NCBI GenBank assembly: GCA_015548865.1
Contig: JADMXW010000024.1
Coordinates: forward strand, 1-64,000
Source of the DNA: Serratia marcescens
Lineage (GTDB): Bacteria; Pseudomonadota; Gammaproteobacteria; Enterobacterales; Enterobacteriaceae
DNA length: 64,000 nt
Direction of reading: 5' to 3'
The position numbers were made by a program, and so were the translations under genes. Shown piece by piece: positions 40,393 through 49,215 of the stretch; the stretch's first letter is position 1; each line of letters begins with the position of its first letter. A model generated the notes under the pieces. That model worked only from the letters and a program-made list of their open reading frames with translations. It had not been told where the DNA came from and did not search any database.

Positions 40393-41429
40393 GCGCGAGT
40401 CCTCGGATCAAAGATTTGATATAACATGTCGGAGAGCAGGTTAAGGGTGACGAAAATCAACCCCACCAGCAGCACGCAACCCATCACCGCATTCATATCC
40501 CCCAGCAGCAGGCTGCCCGTCAGATAAGAGCCGAAGCCCGGCCAAGAGAATACGGTTTCTATCAACACCGCGCCTTCCAACAGTGAGCCATACGCCAGCG
40601 CGACGACCGTCAGCAGTTGCACCAGAATATTGCGAAACGCGTGGGCCCATATCACCCGAAACTCAGACAACCCTTTAACCCGCGCCGTGATGATGTACTC
40701 TTGCGACAGTTGCGCCAGCATAAAGCTACGCGTCATACGACTGATGTATGCCAACGAATGGAAGCCAAGAATCGTGGCTGGTAACACCAGGTGGTTTAAC
40801 GCACTGAAAAACACCGCCCACTCGCGTGCCAGCAAGGAATCCACCAGCAGTAAGCCGGTACGGTTCTCGACCATGCCGTCCCACGCCATATCAACGCGTC
40901 CTGCGCCGCCGACCCAGTTGAGCCAAGCGTAAAACACCAACAACCCCATCATGCCAACCCAAAAAATCGGTGTGGAGTAACCCGCCAGGCTGATAAAGCG
41001 CACGATATAGTCCGCCAGTTTGCCGCGCCGTGCTGCCGCCATCACACCCAGCGGCACGCCCAGTCCCGCGCCGACGATAATCGCCATCGTTGCCAGCTCT
41101 ACCGTGGCAGGGAACACGCGAATAATGTCATCCACTACCGGCCGACCTGTGAGCATTGCGTTGCCCAAATCGCCGTGTAGCAGTGAATTGAAGTAGATAC
41201 CGAATTGAACATACAGCGGCTTATCCAAGCCTAACTGCTGATATACCTGCTGGTAGGTACTTTGGTCAGCATCCTGACCAACAATTGCCAATACCGGATC
41301 GATCGGCATCACCCGACCAATGATGAAGGTCAGAATCAATAACCCAAACAGCGTAAAAGCAACCTGTAACAATCGCTTTGCCACGCGATAGGGTAACGCC
41401 CCCGGTTTGAGCCAATCAGAGAAAACCAT
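40389..41429 (-). CDS. Peptide-type ABC transporter permease (DppB/OppB-like)
   Basis: 346 residues with about six membrane helices, DKPLYVQFGIYFNSLLHGDLG and the EAA loop YIITARVKGLSEFRVIWAHAFRN, then FSWPGFGSYLTGSLLLGD and NLLSDMLYQIFDPRTR. Longer than OppB (306) owing to an insert (about 170-215) containing WVGGAGRVDMAWDGM, seen in several peptide-type permeases of uncertain substrate. Second transport gene after the binding protein, 113 bases downstream of it. Confidence 0.93.
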   Translation of the reverse strand: MVFSDWLKPGALPYRVAKRLLQVAFTLFGLLILTFIIGRVMPIDPVLAIVGQDADQSTYQQVYQQLGLDKPLYVQFGIYFNSLLHGDLGNAMLTGRPVVDDIIRVFPATVELATMAIIVGAGLGVPLGVMAAARRGKLADYIVRFISLAGYSTPIFWVGMMGLLVFYAWLNWVGGAGRVDMAWDGMVENRTGLLLVDSLLAREWAVFFSALNHLVLPATILGFHSLAYISRMTRSFMLAQLSQEYIITARVKGLSEFRVIWAHAFRNILVQLLTVVALAYGSLLEGAVLIETVFSWPGFGSYLTGSLLLGDMNAVMGCVLLVGLIFVTLNLLSDMLYQIFDPRTRA

Positions 41430-41505
41430 GTTCTTTCTCCCCGTCCAGCATCCGCAACACTACCTTCAGCGCCGCTGATGCCGTGACTTACCTCGTAGGA
41501 TGAAG

Positions 41506-41530
41506 GCGTGAGGGAAAAATCCCCTCACGC
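41506..41530. terminator. Intra-operon hairpin after the binding-protein gene
   Basis: GCGTGAGGGA and TCCCCTCACGC pair with a short A loop, 13 bases beyond the binding-protein stop. No T run on the reverse strand. Such hairpins usually protect the abundant binding-protein message and lower expression of the downstream permease genes. Confidence 0.55.
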
Positions 41531-41542
41531 TTTACTCAGGCT

Positions 41543-43153
41543 TCAGCGTTGTTTTTGCACCAGATACAAACGGGTGGTTGAAGAAGGATGTGACACAAAA
41601 TCTACAACATCTTTGCGTTGCACCACCGAGTCAACCATCTGCGATACCGGAATGATGGCAGGATAAAGCGCCTCATATCGGTCCTGTATCTCGGCATAAC
41701 GTTGCTTCTGTCTGGCGGGATCTTTCTCTAGCAGCGCCTGATCGATCATCTCGTTCAATTGCGCATCGTAGAAAGAGGTTCTCCACCCTTGGAAGTTGGT
41801 GAGTTTGGCTTCATCGCTGTTATCTGGGTTGTACACCACAGAACGCAGGCTGGAATGCGGGTGAGGATCAACCCCACCGCCACCGCGCCCAACCAGCATG
41901 TCAAATTTACGATCGCGCATCGCGCCATAAACCTGATTACCGGTCCCGGAAATGATCTTGGCGCGAATACCGGCCTGCGCCAGCGTAGATTGCACCGAGG
42001 TAGCAAGGTTGAGGAAAGGCTGGTCAGACAGCACCCGCAACGTGGTTTCGAAACCGTTCGGGTAACCCGCTTCTGCCAGTAGCGCCTTCGCCTTCGGCAC
42101 ATCTAACTTGTAGCCAGGGTTAGGCAGCGTAGCATCCATTCCCGCCTGAATAGGGCGCTGGTGATAGAAGCCATAGCCCGGCATCACGGTCTTGTTGATG
42201 CCGTCGTAATCAATGAGGTAACGTACCGCTTCACGCACTTTTGGCTTGGCAAACTCATCGTTTTTCAGGCTCATGGCAACATAATAGAGGGTGCCTTTCT
42301 TCACCTCTTCTACTTTTACATCCGGGTTTGCTTTCAGGGCGTTGATATCTGGCACTGACATGCCCGTCGCCACATCAATATCCCCCTTTTCAATCATCAG
42401 ACGCAGCGCCTGAGATTCAGTCATATGGCGGAAGATCACCCGGCGCATTTTGGCATCACCACGCCAGTAACCGTCAGCACGGTTAACGCGCAACACGTCT
42501 TTCGCCTGCCATACATCAAGTTTGAACGGGCCTGAACCGGCTTCGTTGGTGGTCAACCAGCCGTTACCCCAGTCACCGTTTTTCTCATGTTTCATTACGG
42601 TTTTGCTGTCCAGTACCGATCCACTGCCGAGCGTGGCAAGAGAATAGATAACCAGTTTGGGATCGTTTGGTTTAGGCAGTTCGATCTCTACCGTTTTGTC
42701 ATCTTTGGCGCGGATCAGTTTTTCGACGTTATCCGCTGTAAAACCGTAGGATTTCCAGGTGGTAGCCTGAGCCATATTCAGTGTCAGCAGTCGCTTCATC
42801 GACCAGGCAAAATCATGGGCGGTGACCGGGTTGCCGGAGTGGAATTTGGCGTTATCCACCAAATGGAAAGTAATCAGATTGTTGTCTGGGCTGATTTCCC
42901 AGCTTTTTGCCAGTGAGGGCAGAACGCGACTCAGATTTTCAGGATCGAGCTCGACCAGCGAGTCGTAAAGGTTAACGATAATGCCGACCACTTCATTGCC
43001 AGTCATAGCAGCGGGATCGAGGGACAGCATGTTATTCATGTTCATCCCGACGATCAGTTGATCGTCGGGAGTTTTTGCAGACAATAAGGCCGGTGTTGCG
43101 GCCATACAGAAACAGCTCAGTAGTAGGGTACGGATTATTGCTCGCGCTTTCAT
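41543..43153 (-). CDS. ABC transporter substrate-binding protein, family 5 (peptide/nickel type)
   Basis: 536-residue periplasmic binding protein with a signal peptide of about 26 residues (MKARAIIRTLLLSCFCMAATPALLSA). Family 5 features: LDPAAMTGNEVVGIIVNLYDSLVELD, WEISPDNNLITFHLVDNAKFHSGNPVTAHDFAWSMKR, GSGPFKLD. It binds the transported solute and should define specificity, but family membership does not separate peptides from opines, sugars acids or other solutes. It follows the enolase-superfamily gene by 98 bases. Confidence 0.92.
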   Translation of the reverse strand: MKARAIIRTLLLSCFCMAATPALLSAKTPDDQLIVGMNMNNMLSLDPAAMTGNEVVGIIVNLYDSLVELDPENLSRVLPSLAKSWEISPDNNLITFHLVDNAKFHSGNPVTAHDFAWSMKRLLTLNMAQATTWKSYGFTADNVEKLIRAKDDKTVEIELPKPNDPKLVIYSLATLGSGSVLDSKTVMKHEKNGDWGNGWLTTNEAGSGPFKLDVWQAKDVLRVNRADGYWRGDAKMRRVIFRHMTESQALRLMIEKGDIDVATGMSVPDINALKANPDVKVEEVKKGTLYYVAMSLKNDEFAKPKVREAVRYLIDYDGINKTVMPGYGFYHQRPIQAGMDATLPNPGYKLDVPKAKALLAEAGYPNGFETTLRVLSDQPFLNLATSVQSTLAQAGIRAKIISGTGNQVYGAMRDRKFDMLVGRGGGGVDPHPHSSLRSVVYNPDNSDEAKLTNFQGWRTSFYDAQLNEMIDQALLEKDPARQKQRYAEIQDRYEALYPAIIPVSQMVDSVVQRKDVVDFVSHPSSTTRLYLVQKQR

Positions 43154-43251
43154 TAGACTTCTCCAGGTGTGAAGTATGGAAGACGAATTATTTAGTGATT
43201 ATTGTCGTAAGGGCTCTTTCTTTCAGTACTGCTTTGTTATTATTACTATTT

Positions 43252-44406
43252 TTATTCTTTACTCAGCGTGTGCTCCTCAATCCAGTCAAAGTTGATGTCT
43301 TCGCCCAGGCCCGAACGCTTCGGCAAGTGAACAAAACCTTCGTCATCCATCGGATCGATGATGCTGTTGAGGTAAGCGGCGGGTTCTTCATAGTTCAGGA
43401 AGGGATGCAGCAGGCCGCGTTCGTACCAGCGGCAGTTTTTGATAGCACCAACCACGTTCAGATTCGGTGCGCCGTTACCGTGGATTTCGCAATCCATACC
43501 AAAGGCTTCCGCCAGCGCAGCAACCTTCATGGTCGGAGAAAGGCCACCCACGCCTTGTACGCCCGCACGCAGAATGTCACAGGCGCCCTCTTTCACCCAG
43601 TCAGCGCGGCTGAAGTATTTACCGGACAGACTTTCAGGCCCAATAACGTCAATATCAAGACTCTTGGTCAGCCAGCTGTAAGAAGCCATGCTCTGCTCTT
43701 CCATCGGCTCTTCAAACCAAGTGAAGTTCAATTTTTGCAATTCACGACCGATGTAAAGCGCATCGCTGCGGCTGTACCAGTGGTAACCATCCAGCATCAG
43801 GCACACATCCGGCCCCACCGCTTCACGCACGGCGGCGCAGGCTTTGACATCCATCTGTGGGCTGGGGGCGAAGGATACTGGGGGCATCCAGGTGTGTAGC
43901 TTGATGGCCTTATAACCGCGTGCCACCAGTTTTTCGGCAAACTGGCCGTACTCTTCCGGCGTCGAGAGGCCACCTTTCAACTCATCACCACACATGGTGC
44001 TGCCATAAGCAGGCACTTTGTCACGGAAACCGCCCAGCAGTTTGTGCACCGGCATATTCAGGAAGCGGCCTTGCAGATCCCACAGCGCGGATTCCACAAT
44101 AGAGATGGCACGATCGGTCAGTTGGTTGGCGCTGCCGCGTTGCCAATGCACCAAATCTTGCCACAAGCGTTCTCTGTCAAACGGATTCTGCCCAATCAGC
44201 ACCTTGCGAAAAAAGGCGTTGATAATATGGGGACGAACCACTTCGGGTGGTGCAAATGCATAGCCCTGATGTCCATCGTCGGTGGTCAACGTCAAGAGGG
44301 CCATTTTGGCCTGATTCTCTTCTCCTGGATGCGAATGTCCCGCACTGTCGGACACGCGACGAGTGGGATACGTAAAAACGGTGACATCAATAGATTCTAT
44401 TTTCAC
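43252..44406 (-). CDS. Enolase-superfamily enzyme (mandelate racemase/muconate lactonizing type)
   Basis: 384 residues from the GTG at 44406 (MKIESIDVTVFTYP), with an AGGT site; the upstream reading lacks one. The N-terminal capping domain (1-125) is followed by the barrel with acid/base and metal residues: Lys in AIKLHTW, metal ligands Asp in LMLDGYHWY, Glu in WFEEPMEEQ and Glu in IGPESLSG, and His in CEIHGNGAPNLN. The Lys plus His pair is the mandelate-racemase subgroup pattern, which includes acid-sugar dehydratases and racemases. First gene of the peptide-type ABC operon, so it likely acts on the imported compound. Reaction unknown. Confidence 0.87.
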   Translation of the reverse strand: MKIESIDVTVFTYPTRRVSDSAGHSHPGEENQAKMALLTLTTDDGHQGYAFAPPEVVRPHIINAFFRKVLIGQNPFDRERLWQDLVHWQRGSANQLTDRAISIVESALWDLQGRFLNMPVHKLLGGFRDKVPAYGSTMCGDELKGGLSTPEEYGQFAEKLVARGYKAIKLHTWMPPVSFAPSPQMDVKACAAVREAVGPDVCLMLDGYHWYSRSDALYIGRELQKLNFTWFEEPMEEQSMASYSWLTKSLDIDVIGPESLSGKYFSRADWVKEGACDILRAGVQGVGGLSPTMKVAALAEAFGMDCEIHGNGAPNLNVVGAIKNCRWYERGLLHPFLNYEEPAAYLNSIIDPMDDEGFVHLPKRSGLGEDINFDWIEEHTLSKE

Positions 44407-44829
44407 GCGAATACCTACCTTGAAATTCAATAACATAGAAAAAACAACATCTGGTTCGACGGCGAACGACAAACCCGGCTTGTACTATCGCCGTCCAGCC
44501 AGTGCGACTGAGACCGCGATCACAAAAGAAATGATGTATTAATTAAATAAAAATATCGTTTTATTATTTGTAATTATTGGTGTTACAACCTGGTGAGTCA
44601 TTAGGCAATTTCTTTCAAATGCAGAAAATCCGGCGCAAATATTTGTGCAAATGCCCATAACCTTGTGAACAACATCACCAACAGTTGGGATTAACCGCAC
44701 AAGGAGCGAGGATAATGCCGTTGTTTTCCTGTTTCACTGCAGGGTTGCAAAGGCTGGTCTTTGGAACACGATTTGCATACTGAACGCTATTTCACCTGGA
44801 CAGTATCAAAACGCTGAGAGAGACCCGAG
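44407..44829. other. Divergent control region between the ABC operon and cysG
   Basis: 423 bases. It holds a near-perfect 16-bp palindrome GCGCAAATATTTGTGC (44633-44648), a possible operator for either side. An AT-rich block lies at 44530-44580. No gene was seen. Confidence 0.45.
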
Positions 44830-46203
44830 ATGGACTACTTCCCCCTGTTCTGCCAGCTACGTGACAAACACTGCCTGCTGGTAGGCGGTGGTGACGTTGC
44901 AGAACGTAAAGCCCGCCTGCTGCTGGATGCCGGCGCCAGACTAACCGTCAATGCATTGACGTTCAGCCCGTGCTTCCTCGAATGGGGCAGGCAAAGCAAA
45001 GTGACACTGCTAATGCGGCCTTTTTCTCCCTCACTGCTGGACGATGTCTGGCTAGCAATCGCCGCGACCAATAATGTGGCGGTAAATCAGTTTATTTATG
45101 ACAGCGCTACACGACGGCGTATTTTTTGCAACGTGGTCGATACCCCCTCACTAGCCAGCTTCATCATGCCGTCAATCATCGATCGTTCACCTCTGATGAT
45201 TGCCGTCTCTTCCGGAGGGAAAGCACCGGTGCTGGCCCGCATGATGCGTGAAAAGTTAGAAAGTCTGCTCCCGCTGCATTTGGGCAAGCTGGCGACATTG
45301 GCCGGAACGCTGCGCGATCGGGTGAAACAGCATTATGCCAACGGCAGCGAGCGGCGGCGTTTTTGGGAAAAGCTGTTTTCCCACGATCGTTTGGCGCAAT
45401 CGCTGGCAAACAATGACGTGGCACAGACTGAAAAACTGACCGATGCGCTGTTCAATATGCCACTCAACGATCGCGGAGAAGTCGCACTGGTGGGTGCCGG
45501 ACCGGGCGATGCGGGATTGATGACATTAAAAGGGCTACAGCAGCTCCAGCAAGCGGACGTCGTGGTTTACGATCGGCTGGTATCGGAAGAGGTGTTGAAC
45601 CTGGTACGACGAGATGCCGAGTGCATCTATGTCGGTAAAAAATCTGGCTATCACTCATTGCCGCAAGAACAGATTAACCAGTTGTTGCAGAACAAGGCGG
45701 CGGAAAGAAAACGTGTAGTCAGGCTAAAAGGCGGCGACCCGATGATTTTCGGACGAGGCGGTGAAGAGCTGGAACACTTGCAGCAAGCTGGCATTCCCTT
45801 TTCGGTCGTTCCCGGAATCACTGCAGCCGCGGGATGCGCAGCCTACAGCGGTATCCCGTTAACTCATCGAGACTACGCGCAAGGGGTGCACCTGGTAACG
45901 GGCCACATTACACATGACAACGATCTGGACTGGCCCAGTTTGGCACAAGAAAAACAGACGCTGGTGTTCTATATGGGGTTGATGCAGGCCGAACATATTC
46001 AGCTGAAATTATTGGAGCATGGGCTGCCCGACACAACGCCTGTCGCGCTGATAGAAAATGGCACCACAACGGAGCAAAAAGTACTTACAGGCCAGCTTGC
46101 CGCTTTAGGTTCGCTAGCACAGCACGTCGCCAGCCCCTGTTTGATGATCATAGGCGAAACTGTGGGCCTGCGCGAGAAGCTCAACTGGTTCCAATCTCCG
46201 TGA
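44830..46203 (+). CDS. cysG: Siroheme synthase CysG
   Basis: Trifunctional enzyme making siroheme from uroporphyrinogen III: SAM-dependent methyltransferase, NAD-dependent precorrin-2 dehydrogenase and ferrochelatase. 457 residues, the E. coli length. N-terminal CysG-A (1-215) starts [28 protein letters not shown] with the NAD site, and has the [12 protein letters not shown] segment that carries the regulatory serine. CysG-B (216-457) has [14 protein letters not shown] and [17 protein letters not shown]. The nirBDC genes that precede cysG in E. coli are absent; it stands as a single unit. Confidence 0.96.
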   Translation: MDYFPLFCQLRDKHCLLVGGGDVAERKARLLLDAGARLTVNALTFSPCFLEWGRQSKVTLLMRPFSPSLLDDVWLAIAATNNVAVNQFIYDSATRRRIFCNVVDTPSLASFIMPSIIDRSPLMIAVSSGGKAPVLARMMREKLESLLPLHLGKLATLAGTLRDRVKQHYANGSERRRFWEKLFSHDRLAQSLANNDVAQTEKLTDALFNMPLNDRGEVALVGAGPGDAGLMTLKGLQQLQQADVVVYDRLVSEEVLNLVRRDAECIYVGKKSGYHSLPQEQINQLLQNKAAERKRVVRLKGGDPMIFGRGGEELEHLQQAGIPFSVVPGITAAAGCAAYSGIPLTHRDYAQGVHLVTGHITHDNDLDWPSLAQEKQTLVFYMGLMQAEHIQLKLLEHGLPDTTPVALIENGTTTEQKVLTGQLAALGSLAQHVASPCLMIIGETVGLREKLNWFQSP

Positions 46204-46259
46204 CAACTATGCAGCGATATCACACCCGCCGTCTCTTTCACCGCACCAAAACGAGACAA

Positions 46260-46299
46260 GGCACCAAATTAATGCATTTAAATGCACTAATTTGGGTCG
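46260..46299. promoter_or_regulatory. Tandem NtrC-like binding sites
   Basis: GGCACCAAATTAATGCA (46260-46276) agrees with the NtrC consensus TGCACYAWAWTRGTGCA at about 15 of 17 positions, and TGCACTAATTTGGGTCG (46283-46299) at about 13. Centres are 23 bases apart. Together they form a long imperfect palindrome. A third weak match, CGCACCAAAACGAGACA, lies at 46242-46258. They are about 160-180 bases upstream of the predicted sigma-54 start. Confidence 0.7.
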
Positions 46300-46422
46300 T
46301 TAAGGGCATTTTTCGCCACGGTTTGCCCATAAATTGTGAAGCGTCATCAAAACAATAAAATGAAGTACTGATTAATAAGCAATTTATATGCATAATTAAT
46401 CGTTTCAACAATAATAAAAACG

Positions 46423-46438
46423 TGGCCTGAATATTGCT
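46423..46438 (+). promoter_or_regulatory. Sigma-54 promoter of the amino-acid ABC operon
   Basis: TGGCCTG-AATA-TTGCT matches the -24/-12 consensus TGGCACG-N4-TTGC, with GG and GC ten bases apart. With the NtrC sites upstream this predicts nitrogen-limitation control of the genes from 46695 on. Confidence 0.7.
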
Positions 46439-46448
46439 TAGCATCCTA

Positions 46449-46694
46449 AGAGTCTATTCCCGTAGGCGTCATTGGCGCAGCCAGTTTGGTCACGAACAGC
46501 ACGCAGAAACCGGAGCGTACACAGAATACGTGAGGATTTCGAGCACTGCCCGGGGCCAAGCCAGCAAGGAAAAAGCCCTACTGAGATAGGCTCTAAATAC
46601 TCTGCTCAATGCGGGAGTTGCCCAGACAGGAACACCCACAGCGTTCAGGCCACGCGCGGAGCTATGCCTGCAAAAAAGAAAATTGGAGTAATAC
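46449..46694 (+). other. Long structured leader before the ABC operon
   Basis: About 245 bases between the predicted sigma-54 start and the first gene. It includes AGCCAGTTTGGTC ... GGCCAAGCCAGC arms (about 46478-46565) and an inner CGTACACAGAATACG hairpin. It resembles a structured intergenic repeat or RNA element; no known riboswitch was recognised and no second copy is in the window. Confidence 0.4.
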
Positions 46695-47411
46695 GTGGAA
46701 CAAATGACATTTTGGCAGCTCATCAGTTTTGGTGAGAATGGCTGGGGAAGATTGCTGATGATGGGGACGGGAATGACCCTGGCATTGGCAGTAGGCGGTT
46801 TTTTATTAGGTGCACTGATTGGCACAATCGGTGCCTGGTCAAAAATATGCGGTAATCGGCCACTTCGCGTTGTGGCGGAATGCTACACCACCGTAACACG
46901 CGGCATTCCCGATCTGCTGATTATTTTCCTGCTCTACTTTGGCGGTAGCTCTGCACTGACGCTGCTGGCAAGCCTGTTTGGGCACAATGGCTTTATCGGT
47001 TTTCCCGGTTATATTGCAGGGGTGATTGCCGTCGGCATCTCCTCAGGTGCGCAGCAAACTGAAGTCTTTCGCGGCGCATTCTACGCCGTAGCCAAAGGTG
47101 AGATAGAAGCCGCTAAAGCCTGCGGCATGCCTACCCTGCTGCGTTTGCACCGTATTATTATTCCGCTGCTGCTACGCCATGCCATTCCCGCGCTCGGTAA
47201 CGTTTGGCAATTGGTGCTAAAAGCCTCAGCGCTGGTGTCGGTGACAGGTGTAGCAGAACTGCTGACCCAGTCACAAACAGGTGCTGGATCCACGGGCAAA
47301 CCGTTTGATTTCTACATGGCTGCCGCCATGATTTATCTGCTAATTTCGATTTTTTCCGGCTGGCTTATGCGCCGCGCGGAGGCACATTATTCGCGAGGTA
47401 TAAGACGGTAA
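46695..47411 (+). CDS. Amino-acid-type ABC transporter permease (HisQ-like)
   Basis: 238-residue permease of the polar amino-acid family, about five helices. Motifs TTVTRGIPDLLIIFLLYFGG and the EAA loop AVAKGEIEAAKACGMPTLLRLHRIIIP. The GTG at 46695 is chosen because GGAG lies six bases before it; the ATG at 46704 is less well placed. It shares one base with the next permease gene (TAATG). Order permease-permease-ATPase-binding protein. Confidence 0.93.
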   Translation: MEQMTFWQLISFGENGWGRLLMMGTGMTLALAVGGFLLGALIGTIGAWSKICGNRPLRVVAECYTTVTRGIPDLLIIFLLYFGGSSALTLLASLFGHNGFIGFPGYIAGVIAVGISSGAQQTEVFRGAFYAVAKGEIEAAKACGMPTLLRLHRIIIPLLLRHAIPALGNVWQLVLKASALVSVTGVAELLTQSQTGAGSTGKPFDFYMAAAMIYLLISIFSGWLMRRAEAHYSRGIRR

Positions 47412-48139
47412 TGGACGTTAATTTTTTCTACGAGACCTTTCTTGAGATTCTACCCGGTGTACCTCTGACGCTCCAACTTGCCGTGGGGTCGGTGCTGCTC
47501 GGCTTCTTTTTAGCCTTGACGCTGGCCGCCATGCAGCTTTCTGGCAGTCGGCTGCTGCAATCAGTCGCTCGTCTGTATGTACTGTTCTTCCGTGGAACAC
47601 CGCTACTGGTGCAACTGTTCCTTATCTACTACGGATTGGGCCAATTCAGTTGGGTGCGTGAAAGCGTCCTGTGGCCGATACTCCGTGAACCCTACTGGTG
47701 TGCGCTGCTGTCGTTAACACTTTGTACGGGTGCTTACGCCAGCGAAATCATCCGCGGGGGTTTGCAATCGGTGCCCGCCGGGCAAATCGAAGCGGCACGC
47801 GCCTGTGGCATGCCATCCTGGAAAATATTTACCCGCATCGTATTTCCGCTCGCCATTCGCCAGGCACTACCTGCCTACGGCAACGAGCTGATTTCCATGA
47901 TCAAGTCGACCTCGCTTGCATCCATCATCACGCTGATGGAAATCACCGGTATCGCAGCACGTTTGATTGCGGAAACCTACCGTGCACTGGAAGTGTTTTT
48001 GGTGGCAGGGGCAATTTATCTGCTGATCAATCTGGTACTTACTCGTTTACTGGCTTTTGTCGAACACCGTATGACGCCGTATCTGCGTGCACCGCAGTCG
48101 CTGGCTGAAGTTAAGAATATGAAAGGAAACCCATCATGA
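47411..48139 (+). CDS. Amino-acid-type ABC transporter permease (HisM-like)
   Basis: 242-residue partner permease: [49 protein letters not shown] (EAA loop) and [22 protein letters not shown] are standard for the family. TAATG join with the first permease and ATGA overlap with the ATPase show tight coupling. Confidence 0.94.
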   Translation: MDVNFFYETFLEILPGVPLTLQLAVGSVLLGFFLALTLAAMQLSGSRLLQSVARLYVLFFRGTPLLVQLFLIYYGLGQFSWVRESVLWPILREPYWCALLSLTLCTGAYASEIIRGGLQSVPAGQIEAARACGMPSWKIFTRIVFPLAIRQALPAYGNELISMIKSTSLASIITLMEITGIAARLIAETYRALEVFLVAGAIYLLINLVLTRLLAFVEHRMTPYLRAPQSLAEVKNMKGNPS

Positions 48140-48900
48140 GTACCGCCGCTATCAGCCTGCGCAACATTCACAAGCGTTTCGGCTCACTGGAAGTCCTGAA
48201 AGGGATCTCGTTTGAAGCCAGCCAAGGCGAGGTTGTCTCGATTCTGGGTTCTTCTGGTTCGGGCAAATCTACCCTGCTACGCTGCACTAACCTGCTTGAG
48301 ATCCCCGATCAGGGCGAGATCATCGTCGGCGGCGAAACTATTGCGATGAAAGCGAATAGCCAGGGACAAAACCGTCCAGCCAGCCCGAAACAGATCGACC
48401 GTATTCGTACCCAGCTCGGCATGGTCTTTCAAAACTTCAACCTGTGGTCGCACAAAACCGTGCTGGAGAATGTGATTGAAGCACCTATCCACGTACTCAA
48501 ACACGCCACGCAGGACGCAAAAGAACATGCAGAGCAGTTGCTTGAGAAAGTTGGACTGGCTGACAAACGTCACTACTATCCTTCTCACCTTTCCGGCGGT
48601 CAGCAGCAGCGTGCGGCCATTGCGCGAGCGCTCGCTATGTCGCCAAAAGTGATGCTGTTTGATGAGCCGACATCGGCGCTGGACCCGGAATTGGTCGGGG
48701 AAGTGCTGCGCGTGATGCGCCAATTGGCTGATGAAGGCATGACCATGCTGGTTGTGACCCATGAAATGGACTTTGCGCGTGAAGTTTCTAACCGTGTAGT
48801 TTTTCTGCATCAGGGTGAGATTGAAGAGCAAGGCACGCCGGAACAGATGTTTACCGCCAGCCAGTCCGCACGTTTTCGTCAGTTTATTGCCAGTTGGTAA
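48136..48900 (+). CDS. Amino-acid-type ABC transporter ATPase (HisP-like)
   Basis: 254 residues: Walker [12 protein letters not shown] (about 38-48), the HisP-type insert with [22 protein letters not shown], signature [18 protein letters not shown], Walker [14 protein letters not shown], and H-loop [15 protein letters not shown]. Energises uptake by the two preceding permeases. A 315-base gap with a dispersed repeat separates it from the binding-protein gene. Confidence 0.95.
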   Translation: MSTAAISLRNIHKRFGSLEVLKGISFEASQGEVVSILGSSGSGKSTLLRCTNLLEIPDQGEIIVGGETIAMKANSQGQNRPASPKQIDRIRTQLGMVFQNFNLWSHKTVLENVIEAPIHVLKHATQDAKEHAEQLLEKVGLADKRHYYPSHLSGGQQQRAAIARALAMSPKVMLFDEPTSALDPELVGEVLRVMRQLADEGMTMLVVTHEMDFAREVSNRVVFLHQGEIEEQGTPEQMFTASQSARFRQFIASW

Positions 48901-48912
48901 CAGAACTACGTT

Positions 48913-49166
48913 TATACCCTAAATAATTCGAGTTGCAGGACAAAACGTTAACGTTTTGAACAGCGCTTGCGCTGGCCCGTAGGGTGAATCTCAAGATGAG
49001 ATTCATTAATCCCGATGAGCCTACTGAAGTAAGTGATTCGGGTGACAAATTTGTCTGGAACAAATTTGAACGCCGCATGCGGCGGCCTCGTAAGAGGTGA
49101 GGCCCAGGGATGGGCCGAATAACGAGTGCAGCCAACGCACCAGCAACTTGAAGTATGACGGGTATA
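48913..49166. repeat. Dispersed intergenic repeat, longest form (copy E)
   Basis: Begins TATACCCTAAATAATTCGAG and ends CAACTTGAAGTATGACGGGTATA-like; same orientation as copy B and opposite to copies A and C. The interior has GTAAGTGATTCGGGTGACAA and ATTTGTCTGGAACAAATTTG, also present in copy C. It lies inside the ABC operon between the ATPase and binding-protein genes, so it is probably transcribed and may act as a processing or attenuation element. Confidence 0.83.
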
Positions 49167-49215
49167 TCAACACAATGCGTTAGAACACAACAGACAACCA
49201 CCAGGAGATACCTCA

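Noticed and set aside
46472-46735. 87-codon + strand frame in the leader of the amino-acid ABC operon
   Set aside because: It overlaps the structured leader and the permease start in another frame; no ribosome site.
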